Positions 35,953 to 44,721 are shown, counted from the stretch's first letter. The stretch is DNA of 64,000 bases from Arthrobacter globiformis (GCF_003261175.1 NZ_QLNP01000078.1:1-64000); one strand, 5' to 3'. The notes: generated by a model not told the origin, from the sequence alone. Numbers and translations: made by a program.

Positions 35953-37353
35953 ATGCCTGAACGCACCACTGCCAAGGCCGGCGGCGCACGCCAGCTCCAC
36001 CTGAATGCCTTCCTGATGAGCACCGGACACCATGAGGCGTCGTGGCGGCTGCCCGAAAGCGACAGCTTCGCCGGAACGCAGGTGGCCCACTTCCAGCAGC
36101 TCGCCCGTACCGCGGAACGCGGCACTTTCGACTCGATCTTCTTTGCCGACTCGCCCGTGCTGCACGGCGACGTGCGCCAGCGCCCCTACGGGACGCTCGA
36201 GCCGACGGTCCTGCTCAGTGCCATCGCCGCCGTGACCAAACGGATTGGGCTGATCGGCACCGCCTCCACCACCTACAACGATCCCTACAACCTGGCACGC
36301 AGGTTCGCTTCGCTGGACCACATCAGCGGTGGCCGGGCCGGCTGGAACGTGGTGACAACGGCCGGTGAGGCCGCAGCGCGGAACTTCTCGCTGGAGGACC
36401 AGCCAGCACATTGGCGGCGTTACGAGCGCGCCGCCGAGTTCCTGGACGCCGCCAGGAAGCTCTGGGACAGCTGGGAAGACGACGCCGCGGTGGGGGACAA
36501 GGCGGCCGGGGTCTGGGGTGAGAGCTCCCGCGTCCACGCCGTCAACCACTCCGGCCGCTACTTCCAGATTCAGGGTCCCCTGGACGTGCCGCGTTCACCT
36601 CAGGGCCACCCGGTGATCGTGCAGGCCGGCTCTTCCGAAGACGGCAAGGACTTCGCTGCCCGCTATGCCGAGGCGGTGTTCACCGCGCAGCAGACACTGG
36701 CCGAGGCGCAGCGCTTCTATGCCGACCTGAAGCGGAAGACGGCCGCCGTGGGCCGCAACCCGGAACACATCAAGATTCTGCCCGGCATTGTTCCGGTCAT
36801 CGGCTCCACGGAGCACGAGGCGCGGCGGCTGGATAAGCAGCTCGATGAGCTCATCCATCCTGAGCATGCACGGAAGCAGCTGGCCGGAGTCCTCCGCGTC
36901 TCGCCCGAGTCCCTGCCGCTTGATGCGCAACTGCCCGAGGACCTCCCCTCCGAGGATGCGATTGAGGGGGCCAAGAGCCGGTACACCTTGATTGTGGAGC
37001 TCGCCCGGCGCGAGCGGCTCACCGTCCGGCAGCTCATCGGCAGGCTCGGCGGCGGCCGCGGGCACCGCACCTTCTCCGGAACGCCGGAGCAGGTGGCGGA
37101 TGCCATCCAGGAGTGGTTCGAGAAGGGCGCGGCCGACGGCTTCAACATCATGCCGCCGGTGCTGCCTTCGGGCTTGGACGCCTTCGTGGACCACGTCATC
37201 CCGATCCTGCGGTCCCGCGGACTGTTTCGCCGGCAGTACACGGGGCACACCCTGCGTGAGCACTACGGGCTGCCGCGGCCCGCGAGCGGATTTGCCCCTG
37301 CTGACTCCGGTGAACCGGCCGCCAGGGAACTCGCGGTTAACGCTGCGGTTTAG
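35953..37353 (+). CDS. FMN-dependent monooxygenase, NtaA/SnaA/DszA family
   Basis: 466 aa, full length for the class C flavin monooxygenases (about 440-480). Typical phrases: LNAFLMSTGHHEASWRLPES at the N-terminus, RGTFDSIFFADSP, RIGLIGTASTTYNDPYNLARRFASLDH, SGGRAGWNVVTT and HPVIVQAGSSEDGK. Relatives use FMNH2 from a partner reductase to oxidise sulfur or nitrogen compounds (dibenzothiophene sulfone, nitrilotriacetate). With the SsuBC-like transporter it suggests use of an organosulfur or amine source. No flavin reductase is adjacent. It converges with the BASS gene, overlapping by 4 bp. Confidence 0.92.
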   Translation: MPERTTAKAGGARQLHLNAFLMSTGHHEASWRLPESDSFAGTQVAHFQQLARTAERGTFDSIFFADSPVLHGDVRQRPYGTLEPTVLLSAIAAVTKRIGLIGTASTTYNDPYNLARRFASLDHISGGRAGWNVVTTAGEAAARNFSLEDQPAHWRRYERAAEFLDAARKLWDSWEDDAAVGDKAAGVWGESSRVHAVNHSGRYFQIQGPLDVPRSPQGHPVIVQAGSSEDGKDFAARYAEAVFTAQQTLAEAQRFYADLKRKTAAVGRNPEHIKILPGIVPVIGSTEHEARRLDKQLDELIHPEHARKQLAGVLRVSPESLPLDAQLPEDLPSEDAIEGAKSRYTLIVELARRERLTVRQLIGRLGGGRGHRTFSGTPEQVADAIQEWFEKGAADGFNIMPPVLPSGLDAFVDHVIPILRSRGLFRRQYTGHTLREHYGLPRPASGFAPADSGEPAARELAVNAAV

Positions 37354-38369
37354 GCTTCCTGTTTCTCCTGGAGGGGCTTCCGGGCCAGCCAGGCGGCGAC
37401 AATTGCGCCCGAGATGTTGTGCCAGAGCGAGAAAACTGCTGACGGCAGGGCGGCCAGGGGGGTGAAGTGGGCGGTGGCGAGCGTTGCCGCCAGGCCGGAG
37501 TTCTGCATGCCGACCTCGAACGCGAGGGCCCTGCGTGCCTTGTCGTCCAGGCGGCCGAGCTTGCCGGCCAGGTAGCCGAGGCCAAGGCCGAATCCGTTGT
37601 GCAGCACCACGGCCAGGAACACGATGCCGCCGGCCGCCAGGATCTTGCTGGCGCTTCCCGCCACCACCACAGCCACGATCAGGGAGATAACGACGGCGGA
37701 TGCCCAGGGGAGCGCCGGCAGCGCCTTCGCGACGAGCTTCTTGAGGAACAGCCGGGCCAGCAGGCCCGCGATCACCGGCAGCAGCACGGTCTTGACGATG
37801 TCCAGCACCATGCCGCCGGCGTCGATGGTGAGGAAGGAACCGGCCAGGAACAGCACCAGGACGGGGGTGACCACCGGGGCGATGAGCGTGGATACGCTGG
37901 CGACGGCGACGGACAGGGCCACATCGCCCTTGGCCAGGAACGCCATCACGTTGGAGGCGGTGCCGGAGGGCGCGCAGCCCACCAGGATCAGGCCTACTGC
38001 CAGCGAGGGCTCCAGGTGAAGGAGGGTGGCGATCGCCCATCCGGCCCCGGGCATGATCACGTAGTGGGCCACGATGCCCAGCACCACGGCCCAGGGCCTG
38101 CGGGCAACCGCGGCGAAGTCCGGCGGAGTCAGGGTCAGGCCCATGCAGAACATGATGATTCCCAGCAGGTACGGGACCGCCGGGCCAAGCGGCTTGAAGG
38201 CGCCGGGAAGCAGGAACCCGGCGATGCCGGCTGCGAGCACCAGAAGGGGGAAGACGGTCACGGCGACGCGGGCAATTTTCGCTTCCGCAGCGAGGGCCGG
38301 GTTGAGGGATGCATCGCCGGCCTCCGTGGCAGAGGGAGCGGTTGCGGGGTTTTTTGTTGCCTCAAGCAT
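37350..38369 (-). CDS. Bile acid:sodium symporter (BASS) family transporter
   Basis: 339 aa with nine to ten helices. Family phrases: LLGIIMFCMGLTLTPPDFA, VGLILVGCAPSGTASNVMAFLAKGDVALSVA (the crossover region GCAPSGTASN) and ALAFEVGMQNSGLAATLA. The substrate is a Na+-coupled organic anion such as pantoate, pyruvate or a sulfonate; it cannot be named. The ATG lies inside a palindrome (38365-38380) and has no good ribosome site, so a leaderless transcript is possible. It converges with the monooxygenase gene. Confidence 0.92.
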   Translation of the reverse strand: MLEATKNPATAPSATEAGDASLNPALAAEAKIARVAVTVFPLLVLAAGIAGFLLPGAFKPLGPAVPYLLGIIMFCMGLTLTPPDFAAVARRPWAVVLGIVAHYVIMPGAGWAIATLLHLEPSLAVGLILVGCAPSGTASNVMAFLAKGDVALSVAVASVSTLIAPVVTPVLVLFLAGSFLTIDAGGMVLDIVKTVLLPVIAGLLARLFLKKLVAKALPALPWASAVVISLIVAVVVAGSASKILAAGGIVFLAVVLHNGFGLGLGYLAGKLGRLDDKARRALAFEVGMQNSGLAATLATAHFTPLAALPSAVFSLWHNISGAIVAAWLARKPLQEKQEA

Positions 38370-38380
38370 TCAATAATGCT
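38365..38380. promoter_or_regulatory. Palindrome across the BASS gene start
   Basis: AGCATT-CAAT-AATGCT is a perfect 6-bp inverted repeat whose left arm contains the BASS start codon (minus strand). A protein bound here would block initiation of transcription or translation. It could also be an operator for the divergent GGEEF gene, 143 bp away. Confidence 0.4.
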
Positions 38381-38522
38381 GGCACCGGACATCCTCACCG
38401 CCCAATTCATGACTGATGTCAGACAAATGTGTCGTGCTGGCAAATTTCTCAGCGGTACAGCGGGACCCCGGGCGCTCCCGGTGCGATACTGGAGTGCACT
38501 GGATCGGATTCAAGGGGACGGA

Positions 38523-39662
38523 ATGATCCTAGACACGGCAACACTGCGGATTGCCTTCGCGGCGATGGCCCTGGTGCTGGCGCTGCTGTTCTACTTTTCA
38601 ACCTTCCGCAGCACCCGCTCGCCCTACAGCGCGTGGTGGTGTGCCGCCCTGCTCCTGTTCCTCTCGGGATCGGCGTCGTTGCTTCTCAACGGCACGCCCC
38701 ACCAGGTCTGGGCCAATCCGCTGGGCGACTTCCTGCTGGTGTCAGGTGCGGCAGGGGTCTGGGCCGGTGCGCGTTCCCTCCGCAACCTGAAGCACAACAT
38801 CTGGCTGTCCGTCGCGCTGCCGGCCATCACCGTCGCCGCCGCCGCGGCCGACAATCCGGGATCCAATACATGGGCCGGTGGAGCCGTGTTCCTGGCGTCC
38901 ATGGCTGTGCTGATTGGCTTGGCTTCGCACGAGCTGTGGCGGCTGGAACCCGGGTACTCCCGGGTCAGGATCCCCATGGCCATAGCTGCGGGCGGCGTAG
39001 CGGTTTTCTATTTCTGCCGGCTGGTTGTATTCCTCATTCAGGGGCAAGATGGTCCCGTCTTTGTCACATACTTCGGGTCCGCGGTGACGACGATGGTCAC
39101 GATGGTGCTGCTGGTGGTGGTTTCTTTCAGCATGGCGGGGCTGAGCACCGAGCAGCAGACCCGGGCGCTGCGCACGGTAGCCACCCAGGACGGGCTGACT
39201 GGACTCCTGAACCGCGGTGCCTTCTTAGCGGCGGCGGCCGGGGAGTTGGAACGCAGCAAGGCTGCCAACAGCGGCGGGTCGCTGATCCTGGCAGACCTGG
39301 ACCACTTCAAGTCAGTCAACGATACCTTCGGCCACGCGGCGGGCGACCTTGCTCTACGGGCCTTTGCCGAGGCATGCGGCGCATCGGTCCGGTCCACGGA
39401 CCTTGCCGGGCGCTACGGCGGCGAGGAGTTCATCCTCCTGCTCCCTGGCGCAGGCCCCAAGAGCGCGGAAATCATTGCGAGTGAAATCAGCAGGAGGCTG
39501 GCAGAGCAGCACATTCCCGAACTGCTGCGGATGCCGACCGTCAGCTACGGCATTTCCACCTACAATTCGAAAACCGCCGACCTCGACGAGGTCATCGCGG
39601 CTGCCGACGTCGCCCTCTATGAAGCCAAGTCACAGGGGCGGAACCGCACGGTCAGGGGCTGA
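38523..39662 (+). CDS. Membrane-bound diguanylate cyclase (GGEEF)
   Basis: 379 aa from ATG with AGGGGACGGA upstream. Residues about 5-210 hold six to seven membrane helices with no known sensor domain. Residues about 220-375 are a GGDEF domain: TQDGLTGLLNRGAF, LADLDHFKSVNDTFGH and RYGGEEFILLLPG with the active GGEEF signature. The product-binding I-site RxxD (RSTD) lies five residues before GGEEF, so product inhibition is likely. It makes c-di-GMP at the membrane. The open frame starts far upstream antisense to BASS and was trimmed. Confidence 0.93.
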   Translation: MILDTATLRIAFAAMALVLALLFYFSTFRSTRSPYSAWWCAALLLFLSGSASLLLNGTPHQVWANPLGDFLLVSGAAGVWAGARSLRNLKHNIWLSVALPAITVAAAAADNPGSNTWAGGAVFLASMAVLIGLASHELWRLEPGYSRVRIPMAIAAGGVAVFYFCRLVVFLIQGQDGPVFVTYFGSAVTTMVTMVLLVVVSFSMAGLSTEQQTRALRTVATQDGLTGLLNRGAFLAAAAGELERSKAANSGGSLILADLDHFKSVNDTFGHAAGDLALRAFAEACGASVRSTDLAGRYGGEEFILLLPGAGPKSAEIIASEISRRLAEQHIPELLRMPTVSYGISTYNSKTADLDEVIAAADVALYEAKSQGRNRTVRG

Positions 39663-39843
39663 GCCGGAGTTGCTGCCGAAGTTCTGTCGTGTTAAGCCAG
39701 GCACCGGATGTTAAAAGCAGGCACCGGGCCCGGAATGCATGGGGGACAATCCGGACCCGGCGATCCTGACTCGCAGCCGGAGTCTGCGGTCTTCATCAGG
39801 CACAGCCAGTGTGTTCCCTGCTCCTTATAGAAAGGTGGGAGCA

Positions 39844-39873
39844 CCTTGGGGCCGTTTTCCGCCGCCCCCAAGG
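39844..39873. terminator. Hairpin between GGEEF and NlpC/P60 genes
   Basis: CCTTGGGG (39844-39851) and CCCCAAGG (39866-39873) form an 8-bp stem with a 14-nt loop in the 240-bp gap between the convergent GGEEF and NlpC/P60 genes. The rest of the gap (39663-39840) holds only a short direct repeat of CAGGCACCGG and no gene. Confidence 0.6.
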
Positions 39874-39902
39874 CAGCGGAACACGGCGGTCTCTCAGCTC
39901 TG

Positions 39903-40646
39903 CTAGGCCGCGCGCACGAACGTGACGGGACCGGTGGCCGTGAGCCAGGACAGCGGGTGGGCCATGGTGGCGTTGATGCCGTTCATGCCGCCGCTGATGA
40001 CCTTGCCGCCGCCCGCGTAGATGGCCACGTGGCCGGACTGCACAATCATGTCACCGGGCTGCGGGGTGGAGACGACCCTGCCGTGGCTCAGGAACTGCAT
40101 CGGCGCGAGGTCACCAACACGGATGCCGGCGGCACCGAGGGCCTTCTCCACCATGGCGGTGCAGTCCTGCGTGATGCCGATCTGGGCGTAGGCGGAGGCC
40201 AGCATGGTGGCGTTGATGCCTGCGGCGGCCTTGACGGGGGCCTTCGGCGCGGGAGCCGCGGCTTTGACGGTGACCTTCGGTGCAGGTGCGGGTGCGGCGG
40301 CTGCGGCCGGCGCTGCTGCAGTCTTTGCGGGCGCAGCAGCCGGGGCGGCAGTGACAGGTGCCGCGGCAGGTGCCGCAGCCTTCTTCGCGGCCGGCCGTTC
40401 GACGATGGGCGCTGCCACCGGAGCGGGAGCCGACTTGACCGCGGGGCGCTCAAAGGCGATCTTGACGCTGGAGGCGGCGTTCAGGGGAGCCTGGACCTGG
40501 CCGGCCGTCGCGGGGGCGGCGGCGGGAGCCTTGGCCTGCTGGGCCGGAGCGTTGGCGGCGTTGGCTGCGACGCTGCCGGTGAAGGCGAGGCCGGATGCTG
40601 CAAGGATGACCGCAGCACGGCGGCCAGAAATAAAGCGGAACGACAT
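39903..40646 (-). CDS. Secreted NlpC/P60-like cell-wall hydrolase with Ala/Pro linker
   Basis: 247 aa. Residues about 8-32 are a signal peptide (AAVILAASGLAFTGSVAANA). A 100-residue Ala/Pro/Lys linker follows (PAAAPVTAAPAAAPAKTAAA). The C-terminal domain (about residues 143-247) has the NlpC/P60 catalytic Cys in TQDCTAMVEKAL and His in QPGDMIVQSGHVAIYAGGG. It would cut peptide stems of peptidoglycan or related amides. The gene follows a c-di-AMP riboswitch, the usual control of actinobacterial wall hydrolases, so it is turned off when c-di-AMP is high. Confidence 0.9.
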   Translation of the reverse strand: MSFRFISGRRAAVILAASGLAFTGSVAANAANAPAQQAKAPAAAPATAGQVQAPLNAASSVKIAFERPAVKSAPAPVAAPIVERPAAKKAAAPAAAPVTAAPAAAPAKTAAAPAAAAAPAPAPKVTVKAAAPAPKAPVKAAAGINATMLASAYAQIGITQDCTAMVEKALGAAGIRVGDLAPMQFLSHGRVVSTPQPGDMIVQSGHVAIYAGGGKVISGGMNGINATMAHPLSWLTATGPVTFVRAA

Positions 40647-40662
40647 GAAGAAGCCTCTCCCG

Positions 40663-40846
40663 ATGCCTGCGAGGTGAGCTGTCGGATTCGGATGGGAGGC
40701 ACCCGGCCGCGGTCCTGAGCGTGGTCAGGAGCTGTGCGGCTTCACCCCAAGGCCCGCTTCAAGCGGGCCGAAAAGTGGTTTCCCCGTCTCTGCCGGACAT
40801 GGGTCTTCGAATGGTTCCTCGGGCTGCGGCAGAGTTAGGCAATCAG
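40663..40846 (-). ncRNA. c-di-AMP riboswitch (ydaO-yuaA class)
   Basis: Read on the minus strand, the leader shows the class landmarks in order: CTAACTCTGCCGCAGCCCG with GAGGAACCATT, then GACGGGGAAACCAC, a strong hairpin GGCCCGCTT-GA-AGCGGGCC, TTGGGGTGAAGCCGC, CATCCGAATCCGACAGCT and CACCTCGCAGGC. This is the consensus of the ydaO-yuaA RNA in Actinobacteria. It ends about 17 nt before the ATG of the NlpC/P60 gene, where ligand binding can reduce expression. Boundaries are approximate. Confidence 0.92.
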
Positions 40847-40995
40847 CGCGGGAGTGCCTCGTCGGTGAAGAAGGCACGTTTTCCACCGTACGGGAGGGTT
40901 TTCCGAATGTCACATTCAGGTAACGGCTCCGTGTCGCTTCCAGGTGGGCCGATCCGCGTGAGGTAGGGGCAGGGGGCGTCATGAAGTGATAATGC

Positions 40996-42498
40996 TCACT
41001 CCGCCGCGTTGAGCTTCCCCGCCAGACGTTCCCGCATCTGGACGCTGGCGGAGTTAAGGCCAATCAGTTCCACCTCACGGCCGTGCCTGCGGTACTTCTC
41101 CGTGACGGCGTCCAGTACGGCGATGGTGGAGGCATCCCACAGGTGCGAGGCGTGCAGATCGATCACCACCTTGTCGATGTCAGGCTCCGCGTCGCGGGCG
41201 TAGTTGAACTGCGTGTAGAGGTCGTTGGAGGAGGCGAAGAACAGTTCGCCGTCCACCGTGTAGGTGGCTGCAGTCCGGCCGTTCAGCTCCACTTCTGTCC
41301 GCTCCACGGTGGCGAAATGGGCCACCCGGCGGGCGAACATCGCCATCGCCGCCAGCACCCCGACGCCGACGCCGATCGCCAGGTTGTGAGTGACCACCAC
41401 CGTGCCCACGGTGATCAGCATGACGGCGGTCTCCGACTTGGGCATGCGCTTCAGGGTGGCGGGCGCAACCGAGTGCCATTCGAAGGTGATGGCCGAGATG
41501 AAGATCATCACCGCAACGAGGGCGGCCATGGGGATGAGGCCCACGATGTCGCCAAGGGCGACCACCAGGACCAGCAGGAAGACGCCCGCCAGGAACGTGG
41601 ACACCCGGCTCCGCGCGCCGGAACCCTTGACGTTGATCATGGTTTGCCCGATCACGGCGCAGCCACCCATGCCGCCCAGGAACCCGGTGATGATATTTGC
41701 CACGCCCTGTCCCCAGGATTCGCGGGTCTTGTTGGAGCGCGTATCGGTGATGTCGTCCACCAGCTTGGAAGTCAGCAGGGATTCCAGCAGCCCCACGAGC
41801 GCCATGGACAGCGAAAAGGGTGCGATGGTCTGGAAGGTTTCCCACGTCAGAGGCACCTGAGGGATGAACAGCATGGGCAGGCTTTCCGGCAGTTGGCCCT
41901 TGTCCTGGACGGTGGGGACGTTGATCCCGGCGAGCACCGCGAGGACCGTCAGGAGGACGATGGCCACCAAAGGTGACGGCACCGCCGTCGTGATCCGGCG
42001 CAGGCCGACGACGATCAGCAGGCCCGCGGCGACCAGCGGATACACGGGCCAGGGAACCCCGATCAGTTCCGGCAGTTGGGCCATGAACACGAGGATGGCC
42101 AGCGCGTTCACGAAGCCCACCATCACCGAGCGCGGGATGAACCGCATGAGCCGGGTGACGCCCAGGACTGCGAGCAGGATCTGGAAGATCCCGGCGAGGA
42201 TCACCGCGGCGATCAGGTGGTCCAGCCCGTGGCTGCGCATCAGCGGCGCGATCACCAGCGCCACAGCGCCTGTTGCGGCCGAGATCATGGCGGGCCGGCC
42301 GCCAACGAAGGAGATGGTGACGGCCATGGTGAAGGAAGCGAACAGCCCGATCCGGGGGTCCACCCCGGCGATCACGGAGAATGCGATGGCTTCCGGAATG
42401 AGGGCGAGGGCCACCACCAGTCCGGCGAGGGCCTCGGTCTTGAGGCGCCGCGGGGAGCGGAGCGTGGCCCGGACGGACTGGAGCTGTTCGGGCTTCAT
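40996..42498 (-). CDS. SulP-family anion transporter with STAS domain
   Basis: 500 aa. Residues about 15-380 are the SulP transport core (LKTEALAGLVVALALIPEAIAFS, GGMGGCAVIGQTMINVKGSG, RSRVSTFLAG). Residues about 395-495 are a STAS domain (VDGELFFASSNDLYTQF, VVIDLHASHLWDASTIAVLDAV). Relatives carry sulfate, bicarbonate (BicA) or other anions. It begins 6 bp after the alarmone-synthetase-like gene, so the two probably form one transcript. Confidence 0.92.
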   Translation of the reverse strand: MKPEQLQSVRATLRSPRRLKTEALAGLVVALALIPEAIAFSVIAGVDPRIGLFASFTMAVTISFVGGRPAMISAATGAVALVIAPLMRSHGLDHLIAAVILAGIFQILLAVLGVTRLMRFIPRSVMVGFVNALAILVFMAQLPELIGVPWPVYPLVAAGLLIVVGLRRITTAVPSPLVAIVLLTVLAVLAGINVPTVQDKGQLPESLPMLFIPQVPLTWETFQTIAPFSLSMALVGLLESLLTSKLVDDITDTRSNKTRESWGQGVANIITGFLGGMGGCAVIGQTMINVKGSGARSRVSTFLAGVFLLVLVVALGDIVGLIPMAALVAVMIFISAITFEWHSVAPATLKRMPKSETAVMLITVGTVVVTHNLAIGVGVGVLAAMAMFARRVAHFATVERTEVELNGRTAATYTVDGELFFASSNDLYTQFNYARDAEPDIDKVVIDLHASHLWDASTIAVLDAVTEKYRRHGREVELIGLNSASVQMRERLAGKLNAAE

Positions 42499-42504
42499 GG
42501 GACT

Positions 42505-43611
42505 CTATTTCTTGGTCTGGCGGTAGCGCTCGATCTGCTTCAGCCGCCGCAGGAGGCTGTCGCGCCGGGGGTGCGGGACGGCGTCGGGCGCCTCGGCGGT
42601 GAGGTCAATGTGTTTGGTGCCGTACTGCCACAGCAGGAGGTCATCCAGCAGGCGGTCCGGGCCGGGGGAGTAGCGGTGGTCCAGGGCCCTGCGGACCTCG
42701 GTGATCCGGTTGGCGCTGAGCAGTCCGGCAAGCTGGACGGTCTGCCTCAGTCCGTGGGCCGCCAAAAGTTCGGCTGCCCATCCCCAGTCGTCATCCACTT
42801 TACGGTCTACGTGCGGGAGCAGGGTACGCCAGACGTCGCGGATGCGGTTGGGAGTGAGCTGCGCGGCGCCCTCTCCGTCCACGTCCCAGTAGCTGCGGAC
42901 CTCCTCGTAGCGTTCATGCAGGTCGGCGAAGGCGGTCTCCACCGTCTCCAGCATGGCGGCGGTGGCCGTGAACTGGCGGTCGAAGTGCGGCGTCCATGCC
43001 CGCGGGTCCTCGGCCTTGAACCGTATGTCGTGCTCGATCTCGCTCCACGCGTGCGCGAACACGGTGCGTATCTGGCATTCGAAGAAGTAGCTGCCGTTGG
43101 GCGGGGCTTCGGCGTTGAAGACCTGCTGGTAGTTTTTCACGACGTCGTTCTGGATGGTGCGCAGGATCAGGTGCCGGCTGGAGTAGCCGTAGGTTCCGGA
43201 CTCGATCGAGCCAATGTCCTTTTCCCTGTCCCCGCGGCAGTCGAATAGGTGCCGCTGGCGCTTGATCAGGTTGGCCACCAGGGCGTTCTCCGCCGGCAGC
43301 TTGGTGATGACGCGCACGCCCACCATGTCGTTGAGGGTGCGGAACGGGTCCGGGAACTTCAGCAGCCTCGGGCCGCCCTCTTCCAGCGGTTCCTCGGTCC
43401 GGGCGATCTTCTCGCGGAAAGAGTCGACCGACTTGGTCCGGCCTGTGACGAAGAGCGGCGTGACCTCAGTGTCCTTGAGCATGGTCCGCAGTATCTGCAG
43501 GACTTCCCGGGTGACAAGCTTCAGGGCAGGCCGGACGCGCTCATAGAGTTCCACGCTTTCCTGCACGGAGTCGCGCTGAGTGACGTCCAGGCGATCCCAG
43601 TTGCTTGCCAT
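42505..43611 (-). CDS. RelA/SpoT-type (p)ppGpp synthetase domain protein
   Basis: 368 aa. The synthetase domain (about residues 30-210) retains key features: GRTKSVDSFREKI (substrate loop), catalytic Asp95 in NDMVGVRV, GYSSRHLIL (142-150), catalytic Glu178 in ECQIRT and AWSEIEHDIRF. There is no hydrolase (HD) domain and no TGS/ACT region, so it is a small alarmone synthetase type. The C-terminal 150 residues (RHALDHRYSPGP-type helices) are a separate unidentified helical domain. It is paired with the SulP gene. A toxic alarmone synthetase is possible, but no antitoxin is seen. Confidence 0.88.
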   Translation of the reverse strand: MASNWDRLDVTQRDSVQESVELYERVRPALKLVTREVLQILRTMLKDTEVTPLFVTGRTKSVDSFREKIARTEEPLEEGGPRLLKFPDPFRTLNDMVGVRVITKLPAENALVANLIKRQRHLFDCRGDREKDIGSIESGTYGYSSRHLILRTIQNDVVKNYQQVFNAEAPPNGSYFFECQIRTVFAHAWSEIEHDIRFKAEDPRAWTPHFDRQFTATAAMLETVETAFADLHERYEEVRSYWDVDGEGAAQLTPNRIRDVWRTLLPHVDRKVDDDWGWAAELLAAHGLRQTVQLAGLLSANRITEVRRALDHRYSPGPDRLLDDLLLWQYGTKHIDLTAEAPDAVPHPRRDSLLRRLKQIERYRQTKK

Positions 43612-43816
43612 GGATCCAAACTATCAAGGCGGTGTGACAGCGGGGAGGTGACACCCCCGCCACTGCAGTCCCTTCTGCCCCATGGGAGCGGCGTCCATGT
43701 AGGCTCGGAGCATGGCTGTTGTGCGCCGCTGTGCCCTGCTACCCCGGACCCCCGGGCGCGCGGGAGGCGGCAAGGAGGGGCCCGGCGCCCCGTTCGAAGG
43801 ATCCTAGGAGGATGCA

Positions 43817-44638
43817 GTGAAGCGGCAGAAGTACCACTACGGTGACCACCCCAGCCAGTGGGGCGAGCTCTTCCTGCCGGAAACACCCGCCTCACGCAAC
43901 GGCAAGCAGCCATCGACGCGCGGCATCGTTGTGGTGATCCACGGCGGCTACTGGCGCTCACAGTACGGCGCTGAACTGGGCGAACCGCTGGCGAAAGACC
44001 TCGCGGCGCACGGCATCGTGGCCTGGAACCTCGAGTACCGCCGGGCCGGCAACGGCGGCGGGTGGCCACGGACTTTCGAGGATGTCCTCGCCGGGATCGA
44101 CAAGCTCCGTGATGTGGCCGGCGAGCACGACCTCGACCTGAACCGCGTGGTGGCGCTGGGGCACTCCGCTGGCGGGCACCTGGCCGTCTGGGCGGCCGGC
44201 CGGGACCGGCTTGCGGGACTCGGCGCGGCGGACGCCGACCGGCAGGTCGACCGCAACCTTAACGGTGAGGCCGTCCACCTGGCTGGCGTGGTCAGCCAGT
44301 CCGGGCTGCTCCACCTCGCCCAGGCGGAATGGCTCGACCTCAGCAACGGCGCAGTCAGCAACTTCCTGGGCGGTTCCGCCGAGAGGTATCCCAAGCGCCA
44401 TAGGTACGCCGACCCGATGAGCGCCGTGCCGCTCGCCATTCCGGTGTACGCGGTCCACGGGCTTGACGATGACACCGTACCGATGAGCCAGTCGGAGGCC
44501 TACGCCACCGCCGCCCGCGCGGCCGGGGCGCCAGTCCAGGTGGTCAAGGTCCCGGGCGACCACTTCTCGCTGATCGACCCAAAGGCGCCGTCCTACCGCA
44601 AGTGCCGCGAGCTGGTGCAGGAGCTGCTGCAGCTCTAG
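43817..44638 (+). CDS. Alpha/beta hydrolase (kynurenine-formamidase-like)
   Basis: 273 aa from GTG with AGGAGG 6 nt upstream. Oxyanion motif HGGYWR (residues about 42-47), nucleophile elbow GHSAGG, acid in HGLDDDTVP and catalytic His in GDHFSLIDP. The N-terminal HYGDHPSQWGELFLP and HGGYW resemble aryl formamidases and carboxylesterases. It probably hydrolyses an ester or formamide in the cytoplasm. No tryptophan-catabolic genes are nearby, so kynurenine as substrate is only a guess. The 205 bp upstream (43612-43816) show no other feature. Confidence 0.88.
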   Translation: MKRQKYHYGDHPSQWGELFLPETPASRNGKQPSTRGIVVVIHGGYWRSQYGAELGEPLAKDLAAHGIVAWNLEYRRAGNGGGWPRTFEDVLAGIDKLRDVAGEHDLDLNRVVALGHSAGGHLAVWAAGRDRLAGLGAADADRQVDRNLNGEAVHLAGVVSQSGLLHLAQAEWLDLSNGAVSNFLGGSAERYPKRHRYADPMSAVPLAIPVYAVHGLDDDTVPMSQSEAYATAARAAGAPVQVVKVPGDHFSLIDPKAPSYRKCRELVQELLQL

Positions 44639-44686
44639 GGGCGGGAACTACACCGACGTCCGTTCGTTGCATTGACGTGGGCTCAG

Positions 44687-44721
44687 GGAGTGCATGCACT
44701 CCGGCGGTCAGTATGCTTATC
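44687..44721. promoter_or_regulatory. Palindrome and TAAGCATRCT element before the desaturase locus
   Basis: GGAGTGCATGCACTCC (44687-44702) is a perfect 16-bp palindrome, 48 bp after the hydrolase stop. Six bases later AGTATGCTTATC (44710-44721) is the exact complement of a 12-mer at 1323-1334 in the PRC-barrel upstream region. Both lie 50-80 bp before the ATG at 44768. The first may be a terminator or operator, the second a shared stress-promoter element. Confidence 0.5.

Noticed and set aside
39903-40646. Ala/Pro-rich stretch as a DNA repeat array or CRISPR-like element
   Set aside because: The repetition is at amino-acid level in the linker of an NlpC/P60 protein; no regular DNA repeat-spacer pattern exists.
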